Program-made: the position numbers and the translations under genes
The notes under the pieces: model-generated
The model's input: only the letters and a program-made list of their open reading frames with translations
Database searches by the model: none
Told to the model about the DNA's origin: nothing
In this document: positions 6,334 through 14,600 of the stretch, piece by piece
Position numbering within the stretch: position 1 is the stretch's first letter
Layout: every line of letters begins with the position of its first letter
From: a virus
Reading direction: 5' to 3' (one strand)
Length of the DNA: 29,084 nucleotides
IMG/VR virus record: IMGVR_UViG_3300044679_000082
Location: 1 to 29,084 of that record

Positions 6334-7005
6334 ATGTCAACACCTTTAATTCCATTGGACGAGCTCCCTGCGGGGGGTGCCGTTCTAGATACGGATTTAT
6401 TGCTAATTGAGCGGGATACGGGGATTAATTATACTATTTTGGGAAGCACTATTACGAGTGCTACTACAAATGTGATGACTACCCTAGGTGATTTAATTAT
6501 TGGGAATACCGCAGGAGCGCCATTAAGATTGGCAGGGAATATTACAACTACTCCTAAGTATTTGAAATCACTCGGTACAGGGAGTGTTGCGAATCTTGAG
6601 ACGTGGGCTCAAGTAGCATATTCTGATGTGAATGGGGCGCCTAGTTTCAGTGGTGGTACTTGGACGCCGACGGATGCGAGTGGAGGTAGTCTCACATTTA
6701 CTGTAACTTATGCTACTTATCGGGAAAGTAATAAGATATGCGTATTGCAATTGCAATTAGCATTTCCTGCGACTTCCGATAGTAATGACATATTAATTGG
6801 GGGTCTCCCGAAGACTGTTTCGGCGACAGCCGTTTCCTCGGTGGGTTCTATAGTGGTTAATGCAACTATGTTAACTTCTACCCTCATTCCACAACTAAGT
6901 TCTACGGGAATATTTATTTATGATAATACAAACGGCGCCCGTCTGACAAATGTGGGGTTGAGTGGACTTACTATATATCTAACAATTACATATCAAACTA
7001 CTTAA
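6334..7005 (+). CDS. Tail fibre protein with virion anchor and C-terminal receptor-type domain
   Basis: 223 residues. Three parts are visible: an anchor motif at residues 8-40 (DELPAGGAVLDTDLLLIER), a connector of the kind widely shared by phage fibres at about 49-92 (TTLGDLIIGNTAGAPLRLAG followed by TTTPKYLKSLGTGS), and a beta-rich end starting at GGTWTPTDASGG that carries the 'GLP' turn (ILIGGLPKTV) of small receptor-binding or collagen-tip-like domains. ATG at 6334 has only a weak AGGG ribosome site. It is followed by a paralogous-anchor fibre gene 13 bases on. It probably attaches to the virion through its amino end and contacts the cell through its carboxy end. Confidence 0.75.
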   Translation: MSTPLIPLDELPAGGAVLDTDLLLIERDTGINYTILGSTITSATTNVMTTLGDLIIGNTAGAPLRLAGNITTTPKYLKSLGTGSVANLETWAQVAYSDVNGAPSFSGGTWTPTDASGGSLTFTVTYATYRESNKICVLQLQLAFPATSDSNDILIGGLPKTVSATAVSSVGSIVVNATMLTSTLIPQLSSTGIFIYDNTNGARLTNVGLSGLTIYLTITYQTT

Positions 7006-7018
7006 TAAAGGATAGTCA

Positions 7019-8767
7019 ATGACTACTCAAAAAAAAATAGATCAATTACCTTCAGGAGGTGCTGTTCAGGCATCTGATTTGTTCTTAATTGAGCGAACGG
7101 ACGGGGATAGTTATAAAGTTTTGGGTAGTGCATTGGGAGGGCTCACCACTAACACAACAGCCTATGATGGGAATGATCTTACTACTACGGTAAATAGCGT
7201 TTCCTCAACTCCTTTAGAGATAGATGGCGGAACAATTTTAGTAACTGACCCCACGGGAGGTAGTCCGAATAGTGTTGTATTAGATACCGCATTAGCAAAT
7301 GCATATTTGCCTCAAACAACAACTGCATTAACGATAACTGCCCATAATCTAACGACATATGGAGGCACGCCAGCTTATACAGGTACAGATACTAAGACTG
7401 GCATAGTGCATAATGTAAATATTCAATTAACGCAGACCGAGGGATTTACTGCTACTGCACAGCTAGGTGCTACTACATATCCTGCACCAGTCTATCCCCT
7501 AGATAGTTATCTTACTGGATTAGCTGTTAATCCAGCGCAGGATACGGTCTCTAATATAGTAATTCAACAACCTGTATTAACGCAACCTCCCACATATGCA
7601 AATTTATTTTCTACTTTGGGTGATGCGTATTGTACATTTATTACGGATAATAGCGGAATAACTTATTATTTAATTGCCGGCGGTGCGTCCAACACCCTCT
7701 TTACTTATTATTTTAATGGTACGCAATGGGTCTCTAGAGGAAGTTTTAATTATGGCTCTGGACCTGTGGGTGGAATATTCGCATTTATGGATGCATCTAA
7801 TGTTATGTATGCTGCGATAACAAGAAGTAATGCTAGTTATGCTTACATTTGTTATGCAACTGGTAGTGGTGGGACACTTGTATGGCATAATACAACTCAA
7901 GGAACTATATCTGTAGGTGATAATGCAACAGGTATAACTGGATTTACTGATACGTTTGGAGTTCGCTATCTTGTAGTCTCAGCCACTGGAGATACTGACA
8001 TGTATGCATTTTATTTGTCAGCTGGTAGTGGATTATCTGCAGTATTCACCGGAACGGCTCAAGGTGAAATAATTATCCCTTACACGCCGCCTCTCCCGGT
8101 AGCTGCCTTTGTAGATTCATCCACCCAATATGTGATAGTTGGCTATCAAGATAGTGGTGTGGGTTCAGGAGGATATAATTTATATTATATATCAGGTACA
8201 GGTGTATTAATGACGCTTAACCTTACAGATCAAGGTGAAGTTTTTCTATATGGGCTAACAGAAGTAGATATGATTAGTACATTTATGAATAATGGGACAA
8301 CATATATCACATCTTTAGATGGTCAAGTTTATAACGGCTTTGATACAGCTTCATTGTCAGGAGTGGGTGCAAGTGCGGTTTTGACCGAAATAGGTGTTAT
8401 TTATTATGGTGGAACTAATTCTTATAGTTTAACTACTATTAATGTAATGGATAATTCATTATTATATTTACCTGTTTATAATGACGGATTTGCTAATACA
8501 ATAAATGCATATGTATTTAATAGTGGGACTGCCTCATGGGTGCCATATACTACGTATGCAATCGGCTCTAATCCGTGGGGTATAGCTTCTGGTTTTGCTG
8601 GTTCAACTCCAATGGTAGGAGTAACAGCTCAGGCCGGCGCTTTGTATAAGATTGAAACACAAGGAGTCGATGGAGGTAATCAAATAGTAGATACTTCTGG
8701 AAATATATATCTTCCTCCTTGGACAGCGGCTTTTAATACTGCAATTACATTTGATTATACGGAGTAG
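7019..8767 (+). CDS. Large tail fibre / receptor-binding protein with propeller-like body
   Basis: 582 residues, ATG at 7019 behind AAAGGA. It opens with the anchor motif (IDQLPSGGAVQASDLFLIER), closely matching the previous gene, then a Thr-rich linker. From about residue 175 onward it is built of recurring beta units spaced roughly 50 residues apart, each with a hydrophobic strand and an aromatic 'Y.YY..G.G' strand (TYYLIAGGASNTLFTYYFNG, YAYICYATGSGG, MYAFYLSAGSG, YNLYYISGTG), suggesting a beta-propeller. No enzymatic motif is apparent, so binding rather than depolymerase activity is the simpler reading. The repeat spacing is judged by eye. Confidence 0.7.
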   Translation: MTTQKKIDQLPSGGAVQASDLFLIERTDGDSYKVLGSALGGLTTNTTAYDGNDLTTTVNSVSSTPLEIDGGTILVTDPTGGSPNSVVLDTALANAYLPQTTTALTITAHNLTTYGGTPAYTGTDTKTGIVHNVNIQLTQTEGFTATAQLGATTYPAPVYPLDSYLTGLAVNPAQDTVSNIVIQQPVLTQPPTYANLFSTLGDAYCTFITDNSGITYYLIAGGASNTLFTYYFNGTQWVSRGSFNYGSGPVGGIFAFMDASNVMYAAITRSNASYAYICYATGSGGTLVWHNTTQGTISVGDNATGITGFTDTFGVRYLVVSATGDTDMYAFYLSAGSGLSAVFTGTAQGEIIIPYTPPLPVAAFVDSSTQYVIVGYQDSGVGSGGYNLYYISGTGVLMTLNLTDQGEVFLYGLTEVDMISTFMNNGTTYITSLDGQVYNGFDTASLSGVGASAVLTEIGVIYYGGTNSYSLTTINVMDNSLLYLPVYNDGFANTINAYVFNSGTASWVPYTTYAIGSNPWGIASGFAGSTPMVGVTAQAGALYKIETQGVDGGNQIVDTSGNIYLPPWTAAFNTAITFDYTE

Positions 8768-8771
8768 AGAT

Positions 8772-9029
8772 ATGAGTTTACGAATTAATTATGCGAATTT
8801 ACCAAATTTATCTAGGGAAATAACAGTAAACGAACCCGTTGTTGTAGGCGATTCGATGACAGCAACTTTAAATATCAATGTTAATACTGGGGTACGTGTG
8901 ATTCCGCTTGAGCGAACGCGAACAATCCCCTATAATTCTACAAGTGAATTATCGCCTAAGGCTCAGTTTTATGCATATTTGTTGACTTTAAAACCATTTC
9001 AAAATGCGGTTGAGATTCCTGATAATTGA
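8772..9029 (+). CDS. Small beta-type protein of unknown function
   Basis: 85 residues. ATG at 8772 follows GGAG four bases after the fibre stop; the longer reading from 8751 overlaps that gene and lacks a ribosome site. The protein includes ITVNEPVVVGDSMTATLNIN and ends in a helical AQFYAYLLTLKPFQNAVEIP. No cysteine, signal peptide or membrane segment. It lies between the fibre and lysis genes and could be a minor virion or chaperone protein. I do not recognise it. Confidence 0.7.
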   Translation: MSLRINYANLPNLSREITVNEPVVVGDSMTATLNINVNTGVRVIPLERTRTIPYNSTSELSPKAQFYAYLLTLKPFQNAVEIPDN

Positions 9030-9040
9030 TTGGGGAGAGA

Positions 9041-9337
9041 ATGACTGAAGCCATTTTATTAAAGTCCATAGACGAGTTAAGTAGGAAAGTAGATAAATTA
9101 GAAGAGACTTTGGAAAAATTCCAAGAGAAAGTTGGGACTAATTTTGAACAACTTGACGAAAAAGTAGAAGGTCATGGACGTATTATTGCTACGGGTACAG
9201 GAGCTTTAAAAACAGTTCTTTGGGTCTCTACTACTGCAGTTACTCTCTGGAGTATTTATTCAGGGATGGTTTCAAAGTCTGAGGCAATAAGACATTCATT
9301 TGAACCACCGGCAGCGATCTATAATAAAGGAAATTAA
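9041..9337 (+). CDS. Coiled-coil plus membrane-anchor protein (XhlA-like layout)
   Basis: 98 residues, ATG at 9041 behind GGGGAGAG. Residues 5-45 form a charged heptad-like coiled coil (LLKSIDELSRKVDKLEETLE), followed by a hydrophobic segment at about 55-73 (ALKTVLWVSTTAVTLWSIY) and a short tail. This coiled coil then single membrane segment matches the layout of the XhlA haemolysin/lysis-associated family, which acts with holin and endolysin in some phages. The next gene is the holin candidate two bases away, which supports a lysis role. Assignment rests on layout and context, not on a signature motif. Confidence 0.6.
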   Translation: MTEAILLKSIDELSRKVDKLEETLEKFQEKVGTNFEQLDEKVEGHGRIIATGTGALKTVLWVSTTAVTLWSIYSGMVSKSEAIRHSFEPPAAIYNKGN

Positions 9338-9338
9338 A

Positions 9339-9644
9339 ATGTTCTTTATTCATATATTAAAAGATGGAACCTTTAAAGTAAAGTTAACATTCTATATAAA
9401 TGTAATAAAAGAATATTTACAAATGCCATCAACTTGGGAGGCTATTATTGGTCTTATTAGTATTGTTGCATCATTGTTAAAGCCAGTTGATAAAGATTTA
9501 ATCCTTTACTCTGGCGCATCTATATGGGCATTTTTAAGGTTAATTACTAGGGATACAACTAGTGTCTTTGGTCGAATAATAAAAGCAGCTGTTACAGCTC
9601 ATGATGAGTTGCAAACTAATATTCCACCTAATGATGCAGCTTAG
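9339..9644 (+). CDS. Putative holin, two membrane segments
   Basis: 101 residues, ATG at 9339 behind AAAGGAAA; a longer reading from 9300 overlaps the previous gene and has no ribosome site. Two hydrophobic segments are seen, about 33-47 (WEAIIGLISIVASLL) and 53-69 (DLILYSGASIWAFLRLI), joined by a short KPVDK loop, with a soluble tail of about 30 residues. Size, two-segment topology and position directly before spanin and endolysin fit a holin that permeabilises the inner membrane to release the lysozyme. No family signature is recognised. The stop overlaps the spanin start region. Confidence 0.55.
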   Translation: MFFIHILKDGTFKVKLTFYINVIKEYLQMPSTWEAIIGLISIVASLLKPVDKDLILYSGASIWAFLRLITRDTTSVFGRIIKAAVTAHDELQTNIPPNDAA

Positions 9645-10170
9645 AATAATTCTCTACATTTGCTCATATATGGCAATTTTTTTTATAGGATGGCATGAGC
9701 GAGCTATTAGGGATAACAGTAAGTCGATGGGTCAGACAATCGATTTGCAGGCTAAACAAATTGTACAACAAAATCAAATCATCGCTAGTCTCCAACAACA
9801 AAATCAGATAAGTAATGGGGCCGCTAAACAATATGAATCAGAAGCAGAAGCATTAAGAGTTTCTACGGCAAATTTGAGTAGGGAGTTAACAGATGTTAGT
9901 ACTCAGAATCGGATTAATCTTGATAATAAGCTTAGTAATGAGTTCTTGTGGTATGTTCAACAGTCCGAGCAATCAAGACCACGCGTGCCCTCCTTATCCA
10001 TCTCCCCCGGCGGATTTAATGCAGAAAGCGCAACCTCTGTCAGTCCCAGTGCAGAATTAATTAATATTACGGGTAACTTTGCTCAATGTAATTTGTATAT
10101 TGAGCAATTGAATAGTTTAATTGGATGGATAGAAAGTCAACAAAGTGGTAATATCACGAGCAGGAATTGA
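9631..10170 (+). CDS. Inner-membrane spanin (Rz-like)
   Basis: 179 residues from the chosen ATG at 9631 (others at 9601 and 9634; none has a clear ribosome site). I prefer 9631 because the hydrophobic anchor (RIILYICSYMAIFFIGW) then begins within a few residues of the start, as in Rz proteins. After the anchor comes a long Gln-rich coiled coil (AKQIVQQNQIIASLQQQNQI) and a carboxy segment with CNLYIEQLNSLIGWIES. The periplasmic coiled coil should meet the outer-membrane partner. It overlaps the holin stop, wholly contains the Rz1-type gene in another frame (9893-10060), and overlaps the endolysin start. Rz-type function is a confident inference from layout and the nested gene. Confidence 0.75.
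   Translation: MMQLRIILYICSYMAIFFIGWHERAIRDNSKSMGQTIDLQAKQIVQQNQIIASLQQQNQISNGAAKQYESEAEALRVSTANLSRELTDVSTQNRINLDNKLSNEFLWYVQQSEQSRPRVPSLSISPGGFNAESATSVSPSAELINITGNFAQCNLYIEQLNSLIGWIESQQSGNITSRN
9893..10060 (+). CDS. Outer-membrane lipoprotein spanin (Rz1-like), nested in Rz
   Basis: 55 residues, read in the +1 frame entirely within the Rz-like gene. ATG at 9893 is preceded by AGGGAG (9880-9885) with a seven-base spacer, an excellent ribosome site inside a coding gene. The product starts MLVLRIGLILIISLVMSSC, a lipoprotein signal with the modified cysteine at residue 19 (SSC), leaving a mature peptide of about 37 residues that is rich in proline (CPPYPSPPADLM). Proline-rich short lipoproteins nested in Rz are the hallmark of Rz1 of lambda. 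With the Rz-like protein it should bridge the periplasm and fuse the membranes at the last step of lysis. Residue -3 is Met rather than Leu, slightly off consensus. Confidence 0.85.
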   Translation: MLVLRIGLILIISLVMSSCGMFNSPSNQDHACPPYPSPPADLMQKAQPLSVPVQN

Positions 10171-10603
10171 GTTAATAGAAAGTTTTGAGGACTATAGAGC
10201 GGGTCCTTATTTAGATGCGGCAGGTGATCCTACAATTGGTTATGGCACAAGGACGTATCCTAATAATGTTGCTGTTACTATGGAAGATGCTCCAATTAGC
10301 AAATTAGAAGCTGCTATTTATTTACAATCAAGTTTGAATAAAATTTGTTTATGGATTAATCAAAATATTACTTGCACTCTTAATCAGAATCAATTTGATG
10401 CACTGTGCTCTTTTTTTTATAATGTCGGGTGGAGAGGTTTTATAAATAGTAATCCTAATACGTGGCATGTTCTTTCTTCATGTAATTTAAGTCAGTTTGC
10501 CCAGGACATGTTAAAGTTTTGTCATGTAAATGGAGAGGTATGTCCGGGGCTTGTTTCTCGTAGAGAGAAAGAGCAAGCATTGTTTTTGACGCCTATGATA
10601 TAA
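10145..10603 (+). CDS. Endolysin, T4-type lysozyme (GH24 muramidase)
   Basis: 152 residues. The start is GTG at 10145, inside the end of the spanin gene; it places ISRAGIELIESFE at the amino end exactly as in T4/P22-type lysozymes. The catalytic triad E-8x-D-5x-T is present as E15, D24 and T30 in ESFEDYRAGPYLDAAGDPTI, followed by GYGT. The mid-part NQNQFDALCSFFYNVG and the end GLVSRREKEQALF are family hallmarks. It cleaves the MurNAc-GlcNAc bond of peptidoglycan. There is no signal peptide or signal-anchor, so release should depend on the holin. It is slightly shorter than T4 lysozyme (164 residues), usual for the group. Confidence 0.95.
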   Translation: MVISRAGIELIESFEDYRAGPYLDAAGDPTIGYGTRTYPNNVAVTMEDAPISKLEAAIYLQSSLNKICLWINQNITCTLNQNQFDALCSFFYNVGWRGFINSNPNTWHVLSSCNLSQFAQDMLKFCHVNGEVCPGLVSRREKEQALFLTPMI

Positions 10604-10604
10604 T
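10596..10604 (+). promoter_or_regulatory. Extended -10 promoter TGA-TATAAT overlapping the endolysin stop
   Basis: TATAAT at 10599-10604 preceded by TGA; it includes the endolysin TAA stop. It lies 27 bases before the ATG of the adaptor-like gene at 10632. No clear -35 is present. Confidence 0.45.
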
Positions 10605-10631
10605 CACTAATCATTGTTTCATGGGGGTACT

Positions 10632-11453
10632 ATGTCGGACGTATTTACTACACAGTCACTACAGACATTAGATCCCGATATTACATGGACATATACATCT
10701 TTATGTAATTATTTACAAAAGTTCTTAGATCGTACTGATTCATCGACAGTTAATAATATTCCCCGATTTATTAGTTTAGCTGAATCAAGATTGGCATCTG
10801 ATCTTAAGGTTTTATCTCAAGTAAATACAGTTCAATTTACATTACCTCAAACGGTAAAAGCTTCAGGTTATTTAGCTGGAGGGAGTTCTAATCCTCAGGG
10901 GCCATTTATAATCGAGGGATTTAATGGTCAAATGAATTACGGGATTGAAATTCAGTACCCGCCTCAATCTTTGCCTTATAGTGTAACTATATCTAAACCG
11001 CAAGGCTATCGGATGACAAAGAGTTTGGCGGTGGTTACTCCTCAGGGACGTAATTATATGTACAACCGTTCTTATGAATATGTGCAGGAATATTTACAGG
11101 ATTTTAGTACATTAAATTTAGCGGATCAATCTAATTATACTGGTTGGATATATTATTCAGATATAGATATTAGTAATATTATAATTGGGCCATTAGTAGA
11201 AGATATGGCTTATACTTTTGAATGGCAATATTATGCTGAAGTTCAACCATTAAGTTCAGCAGTTCAACAGAATTATTTTACTATTTATTACCCACTTGCG
11301 CTTATATATGCAGCTCTTATTTGGGCATCCGAATATTTGCGTAGTGATAATAGATCTATGCAATGGGAACAGACCTATCAGTCCATTATAGGTGGTCTCA
11401 ATAAAGAAAATAGTGAGAGACAAATGGATAATTCAAATTTACGTTTAAATTAG
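10632..11453 (+). CDS. Phage adaptor / head-tail connector protein
   Basis: 273 residues, ATG at 10632 with GGGGGT upstream; the reading from 10614 adds residues before the ribosome site and is rejected. Amino end WTYTSLCNYLQKFLDR, then VNNIPRFISLAESRLASDLK, follows the widespread connector pattern 'sL...i..wl.R.d....iP.fI.lAE.ri..dl'. The middle is a beta domain and the end (YYPLALIYAALIWASEYLRS, then WEQTYQSIIGGL) matches the family's carboxy helices. Such proteins sit under the portal and link head to tail. It opens the operon with the large fibre and hub genes. It is a second adaptor-like protein in this window besides the minus-strand one. Confidence 0.75.
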   Translation: MSDVFTTQSLQTLDPDITWTYTSLCNYLQKFLDRTDSSTVNNIPRFISLAESRLASDLKVLSQVNTVQFTLPQTVKASGYLAGGSSNPQGPFIIEGFNGQMNYGIEIQYPPQSLPYSVTISKPQGYRMTKSLAVVTPQGRNYMYNRSYEYVQEYLQDFSTLNLADQSNYTGWIYYSDIDISNIIIGPLVEDMAYTFEWQYYAEVQPLSSAVQQNYFTIYYPLALIYAALIWASEYLRSDNRSMQWEQTYQSIIGGLNKENSERQMDNSNLRLN

Positions 11454-11462
11454 GGAATCGAT

Positions 11463-14400
11463 ATGCCACCATTAACAGTTAACTTTACTAACCCTTTAGG
11501 CGAACAAATCAACCCGACGAATACTACTTATCAATCATATAGTATTCCGACAACAGCGTATTTCTTTTGGCCAACGCAGGTCATAACTGATACCACAACT
11601 CAATTCTATGTGGCTGGTACAACTGTGTTGACTTCTAGCGCAGCAGCAACTGTTCTGTTACCGCCTGTAGAATTAGTGAGCGCAGGATCAGCATTCATAT
11701 TAGCTAATGTGGGGACATATACGCTTGCAATTCAGGGGAGTGATACTTCAAGTATTATTAACATTACTAGTGGTCAACGGGTATTATTTAATACTACAAC
11801 AAATGTAGTAACGAGTGTTGAGTCAGCCTGTTGGGCAACTACTGTATTGGGAGCAACGACTAATACGAACACTTTAAGTCAAAATTTAGGTAATAGTTTA
11901 CGATTTATTACTACGACTAATGAAGTACAAGTAGCTCAAACAGTGACGTCTATTCAGGCAGCTTTACCTGGGAGTGCTAATGTATATACATTAGGGATTC
12001 CTCAAGCAATAACCTATTGCGCTACAACATTAATTAACCCTCCTGGAATTAATACTCAAGTCAATGTCCAATTGGGGATTAGTGCCCAATTATATGGAGC
12101 TTGTGGTTTTACATGTACTTTTGTAAATGAAGGTAATCAGCCAGTAGTTATTCAAACTCAAAACAACGATACGATTAATGGGTTACCTATTCAATCTAGT
12201 AATGATTCAGCTAGTTTTGTTCTAATTCCGAGTTCGTCATGTAATTTAACTTCGACTACTAATGGCGATTGGTTAATTACTGCTCAAAGTTCTCCTTATC
12301 AACAGATTTTTAGAACAGCAAGTATTAATCTAGCGACAGCTAACTATGTTGGGTTGAGTAATCAATCAAGTCAGACAGTAGGGATTGATAATGTAACTAT
12401 ATTACCTAATCCATTGGATGGTGCATCAATTGCGATTGATATGTCTACTAATTTAGATTTGATCTATTCCCCGCTTTGGATTATTACAGGAAGTCCTCCA
12501 ACAGCTATTCAGGAGTATTATGCAAGTATAGGTCAATCTTCTTTTTGGATTTTACTACCGAATAATTTTACATCTATTTATTTTGTATTAGCCCAATCAA
12601 CTACGAGTGCATTTAAATTTGGCTTGGGTGCAGAATATGTAACGGGTCCAACTACATATGTAGTAATTCCTCCTTTAAACGATTCATATGAAACGAATGG
12701 GAATACCACGTGGCCAATTCAATATTCAGCTGCTATTACTAATAGTCCCCTAACTCAATTCACGTCTAGTCTGTTATTTACAGGTGGTGGAGGTAGCGGA
12801 ACTCTTTATCCAGATATTACAGATATTGATGGGACAGTGTATATAACAGGTCCAGGCGGTTTAATTGTAGAGAATGGACCATTAGAATTAAGTGGCTCTT
12901 TTAGAGGTACTATTGGGGGCAATGAAATTGCAGTTGTAATTCCTGAGCCTTACGTATTAAATGATTTAGTTGTAGTAGGTACCGGAGGTAATACAGCGGA
13001 TAGCGGTATTGCAGTGAGTACTAATCAATCATTGTTGCCCGGAACTAATTATTATGTACCGACTCAAGAGGCGGTTCTCCAATATATTAGTACAGTAATA
13101 ACAAGTCCTTTAACATTTTTAGGTACTTGGAATGCAACTACAAATACACCTCATTTAGTAGCTGGTACTGGCGTAGTAGGTGATACTTATATTACAGCTG
13201 TAGCGGGTACCCAAACGGCGCCTAGTGGCACTTCTACGTCTTATAATGTGGGTGATTTTCTTGTTTATAATCAAAATGCAATTTGGTTAAAAATCCCTAT
13301 GACTTCTTTTGTGATAAGTGTCAACGGGTTAACTGGGGTTGTAGTTCTTAATTTAGAAGACTTGAATGATGTTGTAATCACATCTCCTGGCGATGGTGAT
13401 GTGCTAGTTTATGATAGTGGATCGAGCGAATGGGTTAACGCGCCTTATCCTCCTAATATGACTTTAGAAGATTTAGTTGATGTCAATGTTATATCTCCTC
13501 TAAATGGGCAGGTCTTAACGTACAACAGTAGTGTTTCTGAGTGGGAGAACATGACTATTCCTACTGGAATATATTCTGACTTTAATAGAGTATCTGAAGT
13601 TGCTACCCCTTACACTATTCTCGTTTCAGATAGTTTTAATTTACTTTATATGACAGGTTCAGGCACCTATAATATCCCTAGTCCTTCTGGATTTGCTATT
13701 GGGTTTACCGTATGTATAAGTAATAGTGAACTGACTTCCGGCAATGGGCACATGAGTATTAGTGGTCCGGATGGAGTTGTTGCAATTACTCAAACTAATA
13801 CAGGCATCCCTGCATATTATAAATTTGAGGTAGCGTATTCATCAACTTTAACTTCAAATATCTGGGTAGTTAATAACATTGAGTATAACGAATACTCCGA
13901 ATTAGTGACTGAAGCAAGCCTAGATGGAGGCACCTTACCAGCAAGTTTTACTACACTTGATACAAGCGGAGTCGCAACCCTTAATAGTTTGGTAGTGGAT
14001 AATGCAGCAACATTTTTAAATACCGCGGGTGGTGCTAAAATTCTTATGATAAATGATGCTAATACCCAGCCTGCTGCTCAATTTTATATTGAAGGTGAAA
14101 ATACTCCTTATAGTGGTCTCGGTGGGGCGGGCAATCCTGCAGTATTAAAAGCATATGGTGGAGCTGGCCAGAGTTCGATGTCTTTTTCTTATAATAGTAC
14201 AGATGGTCGCCCTTATTTGCCTGAAGCTACTGTAGGTACTGCAGGTGGCCCTTTGGCGGTAGCATGTTGGGGTGATTTAAAATTTAATACTCTACTTACA
14301 GGTCCAACTTATGTAATATATCCTAGTGGCGCATGTGATATTTGGGGAGTAGCTTTGATTAGTAATCCGAGTACTTCCACAACGGTTACTTTACCGTTCG

Positions 14401-14591
14401 AAGTTTTATATGCATCATTTCTGCTAACATCTAATGGTCAATTTGATGGTGCCTCTTATTCTAATTTATTTGTAGAGTTGATAGCAAATCAGATTAGTGA
14501 GACGCAGTTTGATATTATTATGAGTGCAGCTCCAAGTGCGTCTAATACGGCAAATATAAGTTATTTTGTAAGAGGTCAGGTTCCATTATAG
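11463..14591 (+). CDS. Large tail fibre protein (1042 residues)
   Basis: ATG at 11463 after a weak GGGAATCG site. The protein is Thr/Ser/Asn/Gly-rich and almost entirely beta. Recognisable parts: residues 552-612 (FLGTWNATTNTPHLVAGTGV ... GDTYITAVAGT ... YNVGDFLVYNQNAIWLKI), a module shared by many phage fibres; residues 619-637 (SVNGLTGVVVLNLEDLNDV); and a tandem repeat at 631-658 and 668-696 with the pattern LEDLxDVxVxSPxxGxVLxYxSxxSEWxN. The carboxy quarter (from about 835) is a separate beta-rich region likely carrying the binding tip. It lacks an obvious catalytic motif or chaperone-cleavage domain. It lies between the adaptor and the gp10-like hub gene. Confidence 0.75.
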   Translation: MPPLTVNFTNPLGEQINPTNTTYQSYSIPTTAYFFWPTQVITDTTTQFYVAGTTVLTSSAAATVLLPPVELVSAGSAFILANVGTYTLAIQGSDTSSIINITSGQRVLFNTTTNVVTSVESACWATTVLGATTNTNTLSQNLGNSLRFITTTNEVQVAQTVTSIQAALPGSANVYTLGIPQAITYCATTLINPPGINTQVNVQLGISAQLYGACGFTCTFVNEGNQPVVIQTQNNDTINGLPIQSSNDSASFVLIPSSSCNLTSTTNGDWLITAQSSPYQQIFRTASINLATANYVGLSNQSSQTVGIDNVTILPNPLDGASIAIDMSTNLDLIYSPLWIITGSPPTAIQEYYASIGQSSFWILLPNNFTSIYFVLAQSTTSAFKFGLGAEYVTGPTTYVVIPPLNDSYETNGNTTWPIQYSAAITNSPLTQFTSSLLFTGGGGSGTLYPDITDIDGTVYITGPGGLIVENGPLELSGSFRGTIGGNEIAVVIPEPYVLNDLVVVGTGGNTADSGIAVSTNQSLLPGTNYYVPTQEAVLQYISTVITSPLTFLGTWNATTNTPHLVAGTGVVGDTYITAVAGTQTAPSGTSTSYNVGDFLVYNQNAIWLKIPMTSFVISVNGLTGVVVLNLEDLNDVVITSPGDGDVLVYDSGSSEWVNAPYPPNMTLEDLVDVNVISPLNGQVLTYNSSVSEWENMTIPTGIYSDFNRVSEVATPYTILVSDSFNLLYMTGSGTYNIPSPSGFAIGFTVCISNSELTSGNGHMSISGPDGVVAITQTNTGIPAYYKFEVAYSSTLTSNIWVVNNIEYNEYSELVTEASLDGGTLPASFTTLDTSGVATLNSLVVDNAATFLNTAGGAKILMINDANTQPAAQFYIEGENTPYSGLGGAGNPAVLKAYGGAGQSSMSFSYNSTDGRPYLPEATVGTAGGPLAVACWGDLKFNTLLTGPTYVIYPSGACDIWGVALISNPSTSTTVTLPFEVLYASFLLTSNGQFDGASYSNLFVELIANQISETQFDIIMSAAPSASNTANISYFVRGQVPL

Positions 14592-14600
14592 GATTGATAG

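Noticed and set aside
7670-7900. Cys/Ser/Thr-rich minus-strand ORF within the fibre gene
   Set aside because: It is antisense to a clear fibre coding frame and has no ribosome site or domain pattern.
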